From contig DJRS01000015.1 in assembly GCA_002440145.1 (NCBI GenBank), positions 1 through 16,385 of the forward strand: a DNA stretch of 16,385 nt. The letters run 5' to 3'. Positions 7,027-15,419 of this stretch are shown piece after piece. A program made the translations under genes and the position numbers. The notes beneath the pieces are model-generated. The model searched no databases, had not been told where the DNA came from, and worked only from the letters and a program-made list of their open reading frames with translations. This stretch comes from Verrucomicrobia bacterium UBA6354 (GTDB lineage: Bacteria; Verrucomicrobiota; Kiritimatiellia; RFP12; UBA1067). How positions within the stretch are numbered: the stretch's first letter is position 1; each line of letters begins with the position of its first letter.

Positions 7027-7471
7027 ATGCGCCTATCTGATGTTCGCGATTGTCGCGCTCGTTCTTTGCGGCGCGGCGGAGGAGATGTTTCCCAAACCGC
7101 TGGGGGTCGGGTTTCCTTTCCTGTTTTGCGCAGCCGTGTGGTTTGCGGTGCGCGCGGCTTCCACCGCGGCATTCGTTTTCGCGTTGGCGGCGGGGACGGC
7201 GGAGGATGCGTTGGCCGGGCTGCCCTTCGTCATGAGCGCGAGCTACTTCGTCCTCGCGGTGTTTGCGACGCGCTTCTTCCGTCTGCCGGGTATTTTCGCG
7301 TCATTCTTCTATTTTGGCTACCAGTTCTGGCTGTGGCTATGGGTTCCGGATTTGCAGGGGAGCCTTTTCATGCGCGGATTGCTCGCGCTGCCGGTCGGGG
7401 CCGGCGTCGCTTTCTGCCTGTCGGTGTTGCTGGACGCCTGTCTAAGGGGAGGGGGGCTCGATGAAAAGTGA
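7016..7471 (+). CDS. mreD: rod shape-determining protein MreD
   Basis: A 151-residue, very hydrophobic protein with about four to five membrane helices (for example AYLMFAIVALVLCGAAEEMF and a C-terminal 'LALPVGAGVAFCLSVLLDAC'). Sequence identity in the MreD family is low, so the call rests on length, topology and position between mreC and PBP2. MreD is an inner-membrane partner of MreC in the elongasome. The ATG at 7016 lies inside the mreC end (11-base overlap); GGAGG at 6996-7000 is somewhat far upstream (15 bases), so translational coupling is likely. Its own end overlaps mrdA by the same 11 bases. Confidence 0.82.
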   Translation: MKSECAYLMFAIVALVLCGAAEEMFPKPLGVGFPFLFCAAVWFAVRAASTAAFVFALAAGTAEDALAGLPFVMSASYFVLAVFATRFFRLPGIFASFFYFGYQFWLWLWVPDLQGSLFMRGLLALPVGAGVAFCLSVLLDACLRGGGLDEK

Positions 7472-9251
7472 GACGCTGGCCTCCCGGTTGGCATGCGCGG
7501 CGGCGGGCGGACTGATGATTGTCGGGTTTCTGGTTCTCGCCGTCAAACTGAAGGTCGTGCAACTGGAGCAATCGGCCCTCTACCGCGGGAAACAGGAAGC
7601 GCAATCCGTCCGCACGGTGCTGACACCGGGGAATCGCGGCCGGATTCTGGATTGCCGCGGACGTCCGTTGGCGGACAATATCGCATTGCGCCAGGTGGTC
7701 GTGCGGCCCGAGTTCTACCAGAAGAAATCGACGGAGGATACGGTTTCCAACATAGTCTCGGCCATCCGGCGGGCGGAAAGCATACTGGGGAGGCGGGCGG
7801 ACGCCACTCCGCGGGACGTGCGCCGCCATGTGCGGCAGGTACTGGCGCTGCCGTTCGTCGTGTGGGGCTCCGTCGGCGAGGAGGAACTGGCGCGCTTCTA
7901 CGAGCACGAACAGGAGTTGCCGGGTTTCGCGTGCGAAACGGAATCTTCGCGACGGTACCCCTACGGCGCGTTCGCCGCGCACGTGATCGGCCGGGTGGGC
8001 CGCGACAGCATCCGCGCGGTGACGGGCGAGCGGCGCGTCAATTTCGACGATCGCGAAATGCGCGGACGCGAAGGCGTCGAGCGTTTCTACGATGCGTTCT
8101 TGCGCGGTCGTCCCGGTACGGAGAACGTGCTGGTCGACGCACGTGGATTCGCGATCCGGCGGTGGACGGTCGTGGAGCCGAAGAAAGGTCCGGACTTGCG
8201 TCTCGCGTTGGACATGGACGTACAAGCCGCCGCGGAGGAGGCTTTGAAAGGGCGTGTCGGCGCATGTGTCGTCCTGGACGCGCAGACCGGGGGCGTTCTG
8301 GCGGCCGCCAGCGCACCGTCCTACGATCTCAACGACTGCGTGCCCGTGTTCACGGCCGAGCGTTACGCGGCGTTGAAGGAGGATGCCGGCATGCCGCTCC
8401 TCAACCGGGCGTTCGCCGGCCAGTATCCGCCCGGGTCGACGTTCAAGCCGATATGCGCGCTGGCCGGCCTCGAGTCGGGCTGGGATCCCGACGCCGTCTA
8501 CGAATGCACGGGCGTCTACGTTCTCGGGAAGATGCATATCCGCTGCACGGCGCGCTGGGGGCATGGTTTCCTCGATATCCGCGACGCGCTCAAGAAGAGC
8601 TGCAATCCATTCTTCTGCAATCTGGGCCTGCGGACGGGAACGAACGCGCTTTGCGCGGCGGCGCGCACTTTCGGTCTCGGGGCGGCGACGGGCGTTGACC
8701 ATCCGGCCGACGCGGCGGGCGTCGTGCCCGACGCCGGCTGGAAGCGCGCGCATTACAATGAACCGTGGTATGCCGGAGACCTGGCGCAGATGTCCATGGG
8801 GCAGGGGATGTTGCTGGCGTCGCCGCTGCAGATGGCGCGTGTGGCGGGCGCCTTGGGGACGGGTTTTCTGGTGACGCCGCGCATAAAGGCGGGAATGTCC
8901 GCCGAAGCGCGCAACTTGCCGTTCGCCCGCGCGAATCTGGATATCGTGCGGGAAGGCATGCGCCGCGTCGTGGACGGGGGCACGGGACGACGCGGCGGCG
9001 AGGGCGTGGAAGCCTTTGTCATCGGGAAAACGGGTACGGCGGAAGTCGGCATGGGGCGGAACCGCCGCAAACACACTTGGTTCATCGCGTACGCCGAACC
9101 GGACGAACGCACGACCAAACCGTCCGCCCTGACGCGACGCGTGGCGCTCGCGATGGTCGTCGAGCGCGGCGAATCGGGCGGCGGGACGACCGCGCCCCGG
9201 GCGGCGCACGTTCTCAGGCGGATATTCAACGCGGAGGAGGCCTCGCCGTGA
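7461..9251 (+). CDS. mrdA: penicillin-binding protein 2 (elongation transpeptidase)
   Basis: A class-B PBP that crosslinks peptidoglycan during side-wall growth, partnered with RodA. These 596 residues hold a short cytoplasmic start, one membrane helix (about 12-32), and a pedestal/dimerisation domain with RGRILDCRGRPLADN. The transpeptidase domain has the three active-site motifs: S326-TFK (in PPGSTFKP), S380-C-N and K523-TG (in GKTGTAE). Length fits PBP2, and no PASTA or other extension is present. The ATG has a strong purine-rich AGGGGAGGGGGG just upstream and lies within the end of mreD. Its stop overlaps rodA as GTGA, implying a fixed PBP2:RodA ratio. PBP2 rather than FtsI is chosen because of the mreBCD-rodA context. 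Confidence 0.93.
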   Translation: MKSETLASRLACAAAGGLMIVGFLVLAVKLKVVQLEQSALYRGKQEAQSVRTVLTPGNRGRILDCRGRPLADNIALRQVVVRPEFYQKKSTEDTVSNIVSAIRRAESILGRRADATPRDVRRHVRQVLALPFVVWGSVGEEELARFYEHEQELPGFACETESSRRYPYGAFAAHVIGRVGRDSIRAVTGERRVNFDDREMRGREGVERFYDAFLRGRPGTENVLVDARGFAIRRWTVVEPKKGPDLRLALDMDVQAAAEEALKGRVGACVVLDAQTGGVLAAASAPSYDLNDCVPVFTAERYAALKEDAGMPLLNRAFAGQYPPGSTFKPICALAGLESGWDPDAVYECTGVYVLGKMHIRCTARWGHGFLDIRDALKKSCNPFFCNLGLRTGTNALCAAARTFGLGAATGVDHPADAAGVVPDAGWKRAHYNEPWYAGDLAQMSMGQGMLLASPLQMARVAGALGTGFLVTPRIKAGMSAEARNLPFARANLDIVREGMRRVVDGGTGRRGGEGVEAFVIGKTGTAEVGMGRNRRKHTWFIAYAEPDERTTKPSALTRRVALAMVVERGESGGGTTAPRAAHVLRRIFNAEEASP

Positions 9252-10414
9252 AACTTCGCCTGCGCGATTTCAGCTTCGTCCTGTTTGGAGCCATGTCGAC
9301 ATTGATCGGCTTTGGCGTGACGGCGATAGCGTCGGCGGGCGCGGCGCGCGGCGGCGTGTTCACGGACATGTGGCGGACGACGCTGGCGACGGCGGCGTTC
9401 GGGCTGGTTTTGCACTTCGCATTGGCGTTTCTGGACTACCGCAGGCTTTTGGAATGGTGCGCCCTGCCGGCCTATGGCGCCGCGCTTGCCGCATTGGTCG
9501 CCGTTCTTGCCGTGGGGTCCACGATCTACGGCGGGCGCCGTTGGCTGTGGTTCTTCCAGCCGAGCGAAATCTCCAAGCTCTGCATCATTCTTTTCCTGGC
9601 GCAGTTCTTCGGACGCGCGGAGGAGCGGTTCAAGGGGCAATTCGGCTTCCGCGGTTTTCTCGTCGCGTGCCTGATAGCGGGGATCCCCTGTCTGTTGATA
9701 CTGCTGGAGCCCGATCTGGGCACGGCCTTGACGCTTGTGCCCGCGATTACGGCCATGCTTCTGACGGCAGGCGTCTGGCGCAGGGGATTGATCCTGATGC
9801 TGGTCCTCGGGAGTCTTGCCGGCGCACTTGTCCTGGGAGCCGTCTACGAGGCGGAGAAGCCGGGGGCGACCCCGCGGCGCCGCGAGGAGATTTTGCGCTA
9901 CGTGCCCCTCAAGGCTCACCAGGTCGCGCGCGTCAAGACGTTCCTCTTCCCCGGGGAGGATCCGCGTGGAGCGGGCTACAATCTCGCACAGGCGAAGATA
10001 TCCATCGGCACGGGCGGGCTCTCGGGAAAGGGAATCGGGAAAGGGGAGAACAACCGGCTGAAGAATCTCCCGCCTTCGGTTTCGATGAACGATTTCATAT
10101 TTTGCGTGTGGGCGGAGGAAACGGGCTTTCTGGGGTCCCTGGCGTTGCTGGGACTGTTTGCGCTCGTTTGCCTTTCCGGCATCCGTATCGCGTGGTGCGC
10201 GACGGACATGCGGGGCCGTCTTGCGGCGGTCGGGGTGTCCGTCTTGCTGTTCGCCCACGTCTACATCAATATCGGCATGGCGATAGGGCTCGTCCCCATC
10301 ACGGGGCTGCCTTTGCCTTTCATTTCATCGGGGCGCACGTTTTTGGTGACGGTGATGTGCGCACTCGGCATCGTTCAAAGCATATCGTTACACAACAAAG
10401 AGGAGTTGGCATGA
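9248..10414 (+). CDS. rodA: SEDS peptidoglycan glycosyltransferase RodA
   Basis: RodA polymerises glycan strands from lipid II in the inner membrane as part of the elongasome. A 388-residue polytopic protein with about ten membrane helices. Conserved SEDS features are FFQPSEISKL, LLEPDLGTAL, a large periplasmic loop with KISIGTGGLSGKG, and NDFIFCVWAEETGF, whose D282 matches the catalytic Asp of known RodA/FtsW. The C-terminal motif reads LPLPFISSGRTFL where most SEDS proteins have FxSYGGS. The start is GTG 9248: it overlaps the mrdA stop and has GGAGGAGG 7 bases upstream. Codons further upstream in this frame lie inside mrdA. The end overlaps rng as ATGA. Confidence 0.92.
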   Translation: MKLRLRDFSFVLFGAMSTLIGFGVTAIASAGAARGGVFTDMWRTTLATAAFGLVLHFALAFLDYRRLLEWCALPAYGAALAALVAVLAVGSTIYGGRRWLWFFQPSEISKLCIILFLAQFFGRAEERFKGQFGFRGFLVACLIAGIPCLLILLEPDLGTALTLVPAITAMLLTAGVWRRGLILMLVLGSLAGALVLGAVYEAEKPGATPRRREEILRYVPLKAHQVARVKTFLFPGEDPRGAGYNLAQAKISIGTGGLSGKGIGKGENNRLKNLPPSVSMNDFIFCVWAEETGFLGSLALLGLFALVCLSGIRIAWCATDMRGRLAAVGVSVLLFAHVYINIGMAIGLVPITGLPLPFISSGRTFLVTVMCALGIVQSISLHNKEELA

Positions 10415-12000
10415 ATCTGTTTGGCTGGTTGAAACGCTCGAAAATGAAGCGTGAAATCATTATAAACGTCGAAAGACTGGAAACGCGCGTGGCGGTTGTC
10501 GAGAACGGCCGCCTCGAGGAATTCATGGTGGAGCATCCGGAGGAGGAACGTCTTGTCGGGAGCGTTTTCAAGGGGCGCATCCAGAATCTCGAAAACGACC
10601 TGCAGGCCGCCTTTGTGGATATCGGGCTTAAAAAGAACGCCTTTCTGCATTATTGGGACATCATGCCGGACGAAGAGTTCCTTTTGGACGAAGACGACGG
10701 CCGCCGCAAAGGGCGCAGGACGCCGCGCCTTTCGGATGCCGAAATCGCCAAGCGCTTCCCTCCGGGGAGCGAAATCGTCGTCCAGGTCACGAAAGGGCCG
10801 ATTTCCACAAAGGGACCGCGCGTCGTCGCGAATCTCTCGATCCCGGGGCGCTATCTCGTGATGATGCCGGGCGCCAAGGACAGCCGCGGCGCTTCTTTGC
10901 GCGGCGTCTCGAAGAAAATCGGCGATTCGAAGGAGCGTCAGCGCCTGAAGAAGATCCTGGACCGGTTGCCGCTTCCCGAGAACGTGGGCGTGGTCGTGCG
11001 CACGGCCGGCATGGGGGCCACGGCGCGCGCATTCGCGCGCGATTTGCGCAATCTCGTCTCGGTTTGGAATGAGATGCAGGGAAACATCCGCAATTTGCGC
11101 ACGCCTTGCTGCATTTTCCAGGAGCCGGACCTTTGCGAACGCGTGGTGCGCGACTGGCTGACGGAGGACGTGGATGCGATTGTCATAGACGATGCGGCGA
11201 GTTTCGAACGGATGCGCGAAATAACCGCGCGCATTTCCCGCCGCGCGAAATCCAAGATCCGCCGGTACGACGGCGACGCGAACATCTTCGACCATTACGG
11301 GCTCGATCGCCAATTGAGCGAGGCGTTCGCGCGCAAGGTGCCGCTCAAATCGGGCGGCTACCTCGTGATCGACGAGACGGAAGCCCTCATCGCCGTCGAC
11401 GTCAATACGGGGCACTACAAGGGGAACGGCTCCCAGGAGGACGCGATTCTCGAGGTCAACCTGCAGGCCGTCGACGAAGTGGCGCGCCAACTGCGCCTGC
11501 GGAATATCGGCGGGCTCGTCGTCCTCGATTTGATAGACATGAAGAGCCGCAAGAACCAAAAGCAGGTTTGCCGCGCGCTGAAGGAAGCCTTGCGCCGCGA
11601 CCGTGCGCGGACGAACGTGCTGGATATCAGCGAACTCGGGCTCCTCGAGATGTCGCGCCAGCGGCAGGACCAGTCCATTTTGTCGCAACTTACCTCGACC
11701 TGCCCCTACTGCCAGGGGCACGGCGTGATAAAGAGTCCGCTCGCGGTTTCGATCGAGATCCAACGCCGTCTCGTGACGCTGCTCAAGAAGGCCGCCTCGT
11801 CCAACAAGCCCTTCGAGCCCAAGATCGTCATTGCGCCCCAGGTCATGCAGCGGTTGCGCACCGAGGACGCCACGATCCTGGCCGAGCTGCAGAAGGAGTA
11901 CAATACGCGGCTTACGTTCGTCTCGGAGTTGCACCGCCATCCCGAGGCTTTCTCCATTCTCGATGCGGCCACCTCGCAAGTCCTCTATTCGCAAATATGA
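10411..12000 (+). CDS. rng: ribonuclease G/E family endoribonuclease
   Basis: A 5'-end-sensing endoribonuclease that matures rRNA and starts mRNA decay. These 529 residues match the catalytic half only, as in RNase G, with no long RNase E scaffold tail. An 11-residue basic leader precedes the usual KREIIINV start. An S1-like domain follows (about 40-130, beginning GSVFKGRIQNLENDLQAAFVD, with an acidic insert near the LLDEDDGRR stretch). The DNase I-like catalytic core has D330 (AVDVNTG) and D373 (VVLDLIDMKSR), the same 43-residue spacing as the E. coli RNase E pair D303/D346. The zinc-link CPYC (C431, C434) is intact. AAAGAGGAG supports the ATG at 10411; the inner ATG at 10444 lacks one. Both ends overlap neighbours by ATGA. 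E. coli also carries rng just after mreBCD, so the linkage is old. Confidence 0.93.
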   Translation: MNLFGWLKRSKMKREIIINVERLETRVAVVENGRLEEFMVEHPEEERLVGSVFKGRIQNLENDLQAAFVDIGLKKNAFLHYWDIMPDEEFLLDEDDGRRKGRRTPRLSDAEIAKRFPPGSEIVVQVTKGPISTKGPRVVANLSIPGRYLVMMPGAKDSRGASLRGVSKKIGDSKERQRLKKILDRLPLPENVGVVVRTAGMGATARAFARDLRNLVSVWNEMQGNIRNLRTPCCIFQEPDLCERVVRDWLTEDVDAIVIDDAASFERMREITARISRRAKSKIRRYDGDANIFDHYGLDRQLSEAFARKVPLKSGGYLVIDETEALIAVDVNTGHYKGNGSQEDAILEVNLQAVDEVARQLRLRNIGGLVVLDLIDMKSRKNQKQVCRALKEALRRDRARTNVLDISELGLLEMSRQRQDQSILSQLTSTCPYCQGHGVIKSPLAVSIEIQRRLVTLLKKAASSNKPFEPKIVIAPQVMQRLRTEDATILAELQKEYNTRLTFVSELHRHPEAFSILDAATSQVLYSQI

Positions 12001-14228
12001 AAACACGCCTGACTTTCTTCTGCGCGCTTCTTGCGCCGGCCCTCGCTGTTCGCGCGGCGGAGGCTCCCGAGCCCCTTGTCTGGACGGACGAATCCAAGTC
12101 GCAACTTTCCGTCCGCGCCGACAAACTGGCCGCCGACCGCCAGACCGGCGCCTTTGCGGCGACCGGCAACGTGCGCATCGTGTCGTGGCCTTTCGAACTC
12201 GTGTCGGACAACGTGACGCGCGACGAGAAGGGCGAACTGGTGTTTTCCGATCCGTCGAGCATAACGTCGTGCACAAACGACTGGGCGCATCTGCATTGGC
12301 GGGCGTACGGCGAGTTCAAGTATGCGACGGACGACTACATCCTCATTCGCAATCTGAAGGTGCGCCTTTTCGACGTGCCGGTGTTCTGGATGCCGTTCTG
12401 GTACTATCCGCTGAACACCGACTACGGATGGCGGATAATGCCGGGCTACACGAGCCGCTGGGGCGCGTACGTGATGACGAAGTACGTCTACAAGCTGGCG
12501 GGCAGCTTCGCGGAAGGCGCCTGGGGGCTCGGCGGCAATACGCGTTTCGATTTGCGCAAGTGGAACGGCGTTGCGCTCGGGCAAACGCTGGACTGGCAGC
12601 TCGGTCCGTTCGGAAGAGGAAAGTTCAAGGTCTACTACGCGCTGGACAACGACTACGATCGCATCCAGCGCCATTGGACGGACGCGCGGCGCTGGAATTA
12701 CCAGAACTGGGGCAGTACCGTCGAGCGCGACCGCTACGCGTTGTCGCTCGGCCACCGTTGGGAGCCCACAGAACGGGACGTCGTCCGGCTGCAGGCCGCC
12801 TATCTGAGCGACTCCTACATGACGGAGGATTTCCTGAAGTCGCGCATGTTCGGCATCAAAAACGACATGACGTTGATGAATTCAAGCGAAATGGCATGGG
12901 AGCACATCGAGATGCTTTTCAGCTTTGGCATGAGCGTGTCGGGCCCGCTGAACGATTTCTATTCGGGGGTCTCGCGTCTGCCGGAGGTCTATTTCGACAT
13001 GAATCCGACATCGGTGTTCGGATTGCCTTTGAACTATGAATCCTCCTCCCGCATCGGCTGGCTGGACCGCCAGGCGGCAAAGATAGGCTCCGCCACCACG
13101 GCGTTGCCTTTCCGCTACAATCCGGGCCCGTGGGCGGACTATCAGGCTTTGCGGGCGGACACTTACCACCGTCTGACCTTGCCGTTCAAGGTGGGCGGGC
13201 TTGTCTCTGTCGTGCCGCGTGTAGCCTATCGCGGAACGTTCTGGAACGCCTCGGGCATGTGTTGCTCGCCCGGGTTGCGCACGCCGCGCGTGGACGACAA
13301 CGTCTACCGTTCCATCATGGAAGGAGGCGTGACGCTCGCCATGCGCGGCCGCGCCGATTTCGGCGACTGGACGCACACGATTGAGCCCTACGTCGACGTT
13401 CTGGTGCAGGACGCGTCCTATTCGGGCCTGTCGGAAGGTGCGCGTCCGTTGAAGTTCGACGCCTACGACGGCAGTTTCGACTGGCTCGACCAGTTTGGCG
13501 GCCGCAGCCGCAACTTGCCCTACTCCTGGTATGGCGTGACGCCCGGCGTCCGCAACGCCTTTTACAGGCGCGACGAGGACGGTTATAGGCGTCCTGTCCT
13601 GGACTTCGACCTCTATTGCCGCATCCAGTTCAACGACACCGACTGGACGAGCGGCGATTTGAACAAGTGTCTCCCCGTCAATCCCGAAGACCCCAATTGC
13701 GGCGGCAAGGGCGATGCCGTCTACGTCCCGGGGCTTCGTGCGCGCTGGATGCCCGTAAAGGATGCGCAACTTGGCGCGTGCGCGGAATGGAACGGCGAGA
13801 GCGACACGATCGCCTATGCCGCGGTTTCGCTGAAGCACCGGTTGAACGACAAGTTCAATTGGGAGTTCGCCTATTCGCGGCGCGACAACCGTTGGTGGGA
13901 CTACTCCGCTTCGGCCACGGGCGGCACGCTGGAGGATCGCTTCAACTGGACGAAACTCTCCTATGCGCAGCTGTCGCTCGAGCACGACGTCTGCGATCTG
14001 TTCGCCTGGGGGCCCTATATCTCCTATGATTGCGACTTGAAGGAACTTGACCGGATCGGCACGTGGTTCGACTTGCGCACCGACTGTCTCGGCTTCCGCG
14101 TTTATGCGGAGCACCAGACGGGCTATACGCGCGTCGACGGGTCGAAATATCTGGCGGACAACCGCTTCGGGTTCTTCATCTATCTGCGCGCGCTGGGGCC
14201 GGCCCTGGCGACTCCCCTCGGAGAATAG
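11997..14228 (+). CDS. lptD: LPS-assembly outer-membrane protein LptD-like (OstA family)
   Basis: LptD is the outer-membrane barrel that inserts LPS. The 743-residue product begins with a signal peptide (about 1-22, KTRLTFFCALLAPALAVRA). A compact beta-jellyroll of the OstA/LptA type follows (DKLAADRQTGAFAATGNVRI). Next is VPVFWMPFWYYPL, the family's characteristic junction motif at the barrel start. The long C-terminal part alternates aromatic strands and polar loops. A possible barrel-recognition strand, NRFGFFIYLRAL, lies about 12 residues before the end, not at the very C-terminus. The N-terminal domain is shorter than in proteobacteria. The ATG overlaps the rng stop (ATGA), and no Shine-Dalgarno is visible upstream, so translation probably depends on ribosomes finishing rng. 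Followed 6 bases later by lpxK, consistent with an LPS role. Confidence 0.85.
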   Translation: MKTRLTFFCALLAPALAVRAAEAPEPLVWTDESKSQLSVRADKLAADRQTGAFAATGNVRIVSWPFELVSDNVTRDEKGELVFSDPSSITSCTNDWAHLHWRAYGEFKYATDDYILIRNLKVRLFDVPVFWMPFWYYPLNTDYGWRIMPGYTSRWGAYVMTKYVYKLAGSFAEGAWGLGGNTRFDLRKWNGVALGQTLDWQLGPFGRGKFKVYYALDNDYDRIQRHWTDARRWNYQNWGSTVERDRYALSLGHRWEPTERDVVRLQAAYLSDSYMTEDFLKSRMFGIKNDMTLMNSSEMAWEHIEMLFSFGMSVSGPLNDFYSGVSRLPEVYFDMNPTSVFGLPLNYESSSRIGWLDRQAAKIGSATTALPFRYNPGPWADYQALRADTYHRLTLPFKVGGLVSVVPRVAYRGTFWNASGMCCSPGLRTPRVDDNVYRSIMEGGVTLAMRGRADFGDWTHTIEPYVDVLVQDASYSGLSEGARPLKFDAYDGSFDWLDQFGGRSRNLPYSWYGVTPGVRNAFYRRDEDGYRRPVLDFDLYCRIQFNDTDWTSGDLNKCLPVNPEDPNCGGKGDAVYVPGLRARWMPVKDAQLGACAEWNGESDTIAYAAVSLKHRLNDKFNWEFAYSRRDNRWWDYSASATGGTLEDRFNWTKLSYAQLSLEHDVCDLFAWGPYISYDCDLKELDRIGTWFDLRTDCLGFRVYAEHQTGYTRVDGSKYLADNRFGFFIYLRALGPALATPLGE

Positions 14229-14234
14229 AACGCC

Positions 14235-15419
14235 ATGCGCAAACCCCGGCAGACAGCGGTCGAGAGACTGGAAAAATATCTCGTCAAGGTCATCCAGGAG
14301 AAGGGTGCCGACCGCGACGTGTCGGATGCCATGCGCGTGCTGCTCTTCTTCCTGAAAGCCTTGAGTTGCGTTTTTTCCGCAATCGTCGCGCTGAGGTACT
14401 TCTTCTACCGTTTGGGGATCTTGCGCCGCTTTCCTCTGGGCATCCAGGTCGTCTCGATCGGCAACGTCACCGCGGGCGGCACGGGGAAGACGCCCGTCAC
14501 GGAACTTTTCGCCCGCACCCTCGCCGCCAAGGGACGTCGTGTGGCCATCCTTTCGCGCGGCTACCGGCGCAAGGAACGCCCGCTTTGGCAGCGACTCCTT
14601 ACGCAGTCGGTCACGCCGCCGCTTGTCGTCTCGGACGGACGCCGCGTCCTTCTGGACGCGGCGACGGGCGGCGACGAGCCCTACATGCTGGCTTCGAACC
14701 TGCCGGGCGTGGCCGTCGTCGTGGATCGCGATCGCGTCAAGGCGGGCCGCTGGGCGGTCAAGCGGCTCGGTTGCGACACCTTGATCCTCGACGACGGTTT
14801 CCAGTACCAGCGGCTCAAGCATTCGGTCGAGATCGTGCTTGTGGACGCGACCAATCCTTTCGGGAACGGGCACATGCTGCCGCGCGGCATCCTGCGCGAG
14901 CCGGTGCGACACTTGAAGCGGGCGGACATCATTTTCCTGACGAAATGCCCGGACGACACTTCGGAGGTGACGCGCGAAATCCGCCGGCACAATGCGACGG
15001 CCGAGATCGTGGAGTGCCGCCATTCCCCCAAGCTGCTGCGCGATGTGTGGACGCGCAAGGAATTCCCGCTTTCCTGGCTGCAGGGAAAGACGCTCTGCAC
15101 GCTGGCGGGGATCGCCTCGCCGCGCGGTTTCGAGGACTCCCTGCGCCATATGGGCGCAAAGGTCGTCTGGTGCGAACGCTATGCCGACCACCACCGGTAC
15201 GATCCCGGGGAAGTCCTTTACGCGCTGAACCGCACGGCCGACATGGGCGCGGACGCGCTGGTCACGACCGAGAAGGACGCGGTGCGCTTCCCGCGCTTCG
15301 AGACGACGCCCGTCAGATGCTTCTATCTGCGCATCGCAATCGACATTCTGAACGGGCGCGAACATTTCAACCGTATCATCAACCGCATATGTTATTACGA
15401 TTATGGCAATAAGCATTGA
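14235..15419 (+). CDS. lpxK: tetraacyldisaccharide 4'-kinase LpxK
   Basis: LpxK phosphorylates the lipid A disaccharide at the 4' position at the inner membrane. The 394-residue protein has a hydrophobic N-terminal helix (about 35-60), then the P-loop GNVTAGGTGKTP (K85). ILSRGYRRK follows, then the catalytic DDGFQ motif (D186, D187), VLVDATNPFG, the ADHHRYDP histidine block and a C-terminal TTEKDAVRF. Two oddities: the P-loop lies about 25-30 residues later than usual because of an N-terminal extension (KPRQTAVERLEKYLVKVIQE), and the residue after DDGFQ is Tyr191 where most LpxK have His. The start at 14235 has GGAGA 10 bases upstream. The end overlaps rnhB by 17 bases. Total length is slightly above the family norm. 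Confidence 0.94.
   Translation: MRKPRQTAVERLEKYLVKVIQEKGADRDVSDAMRVLLFFLKALSCVFSAIVALRYFFYRLGILRRFPLGIQVVSIGNVTAGGTGKTPVTELFARTLAAKGRRVAILSRGYRRKERPLWQRLLTQSVTPPLVVSDGRRVLLDAATGGDEPYMLASNLPGVAVVVDRDRVKAGRWAVKRLGCDTLILDDGFQYQRLKHSVEIVLVDATNPFGNGHMLPRGILREPVRHLKRADIIFLTKCPDDTSEVTREIRRHNATAEIVECRHSPKLLRDVWTRKEFPLSWLQGKTLCTLAGIASPRGFEDSLRHMGAKVVWCERYADHHRYDPGEVLYALNRTADMGADALVTTEKDAVRFPRFETTPVRCFYLRIAIDILNGREHFNRIINRICYYDYGNKH

Noticed and set aside
11106..11996. Extended upstream start for the lptD frame, inside rng
   Set aside because: The upstream part lies opposite a fully conserved rng frame and has no signal peptide. The ATG at 11997 gives a clean signal sequence.
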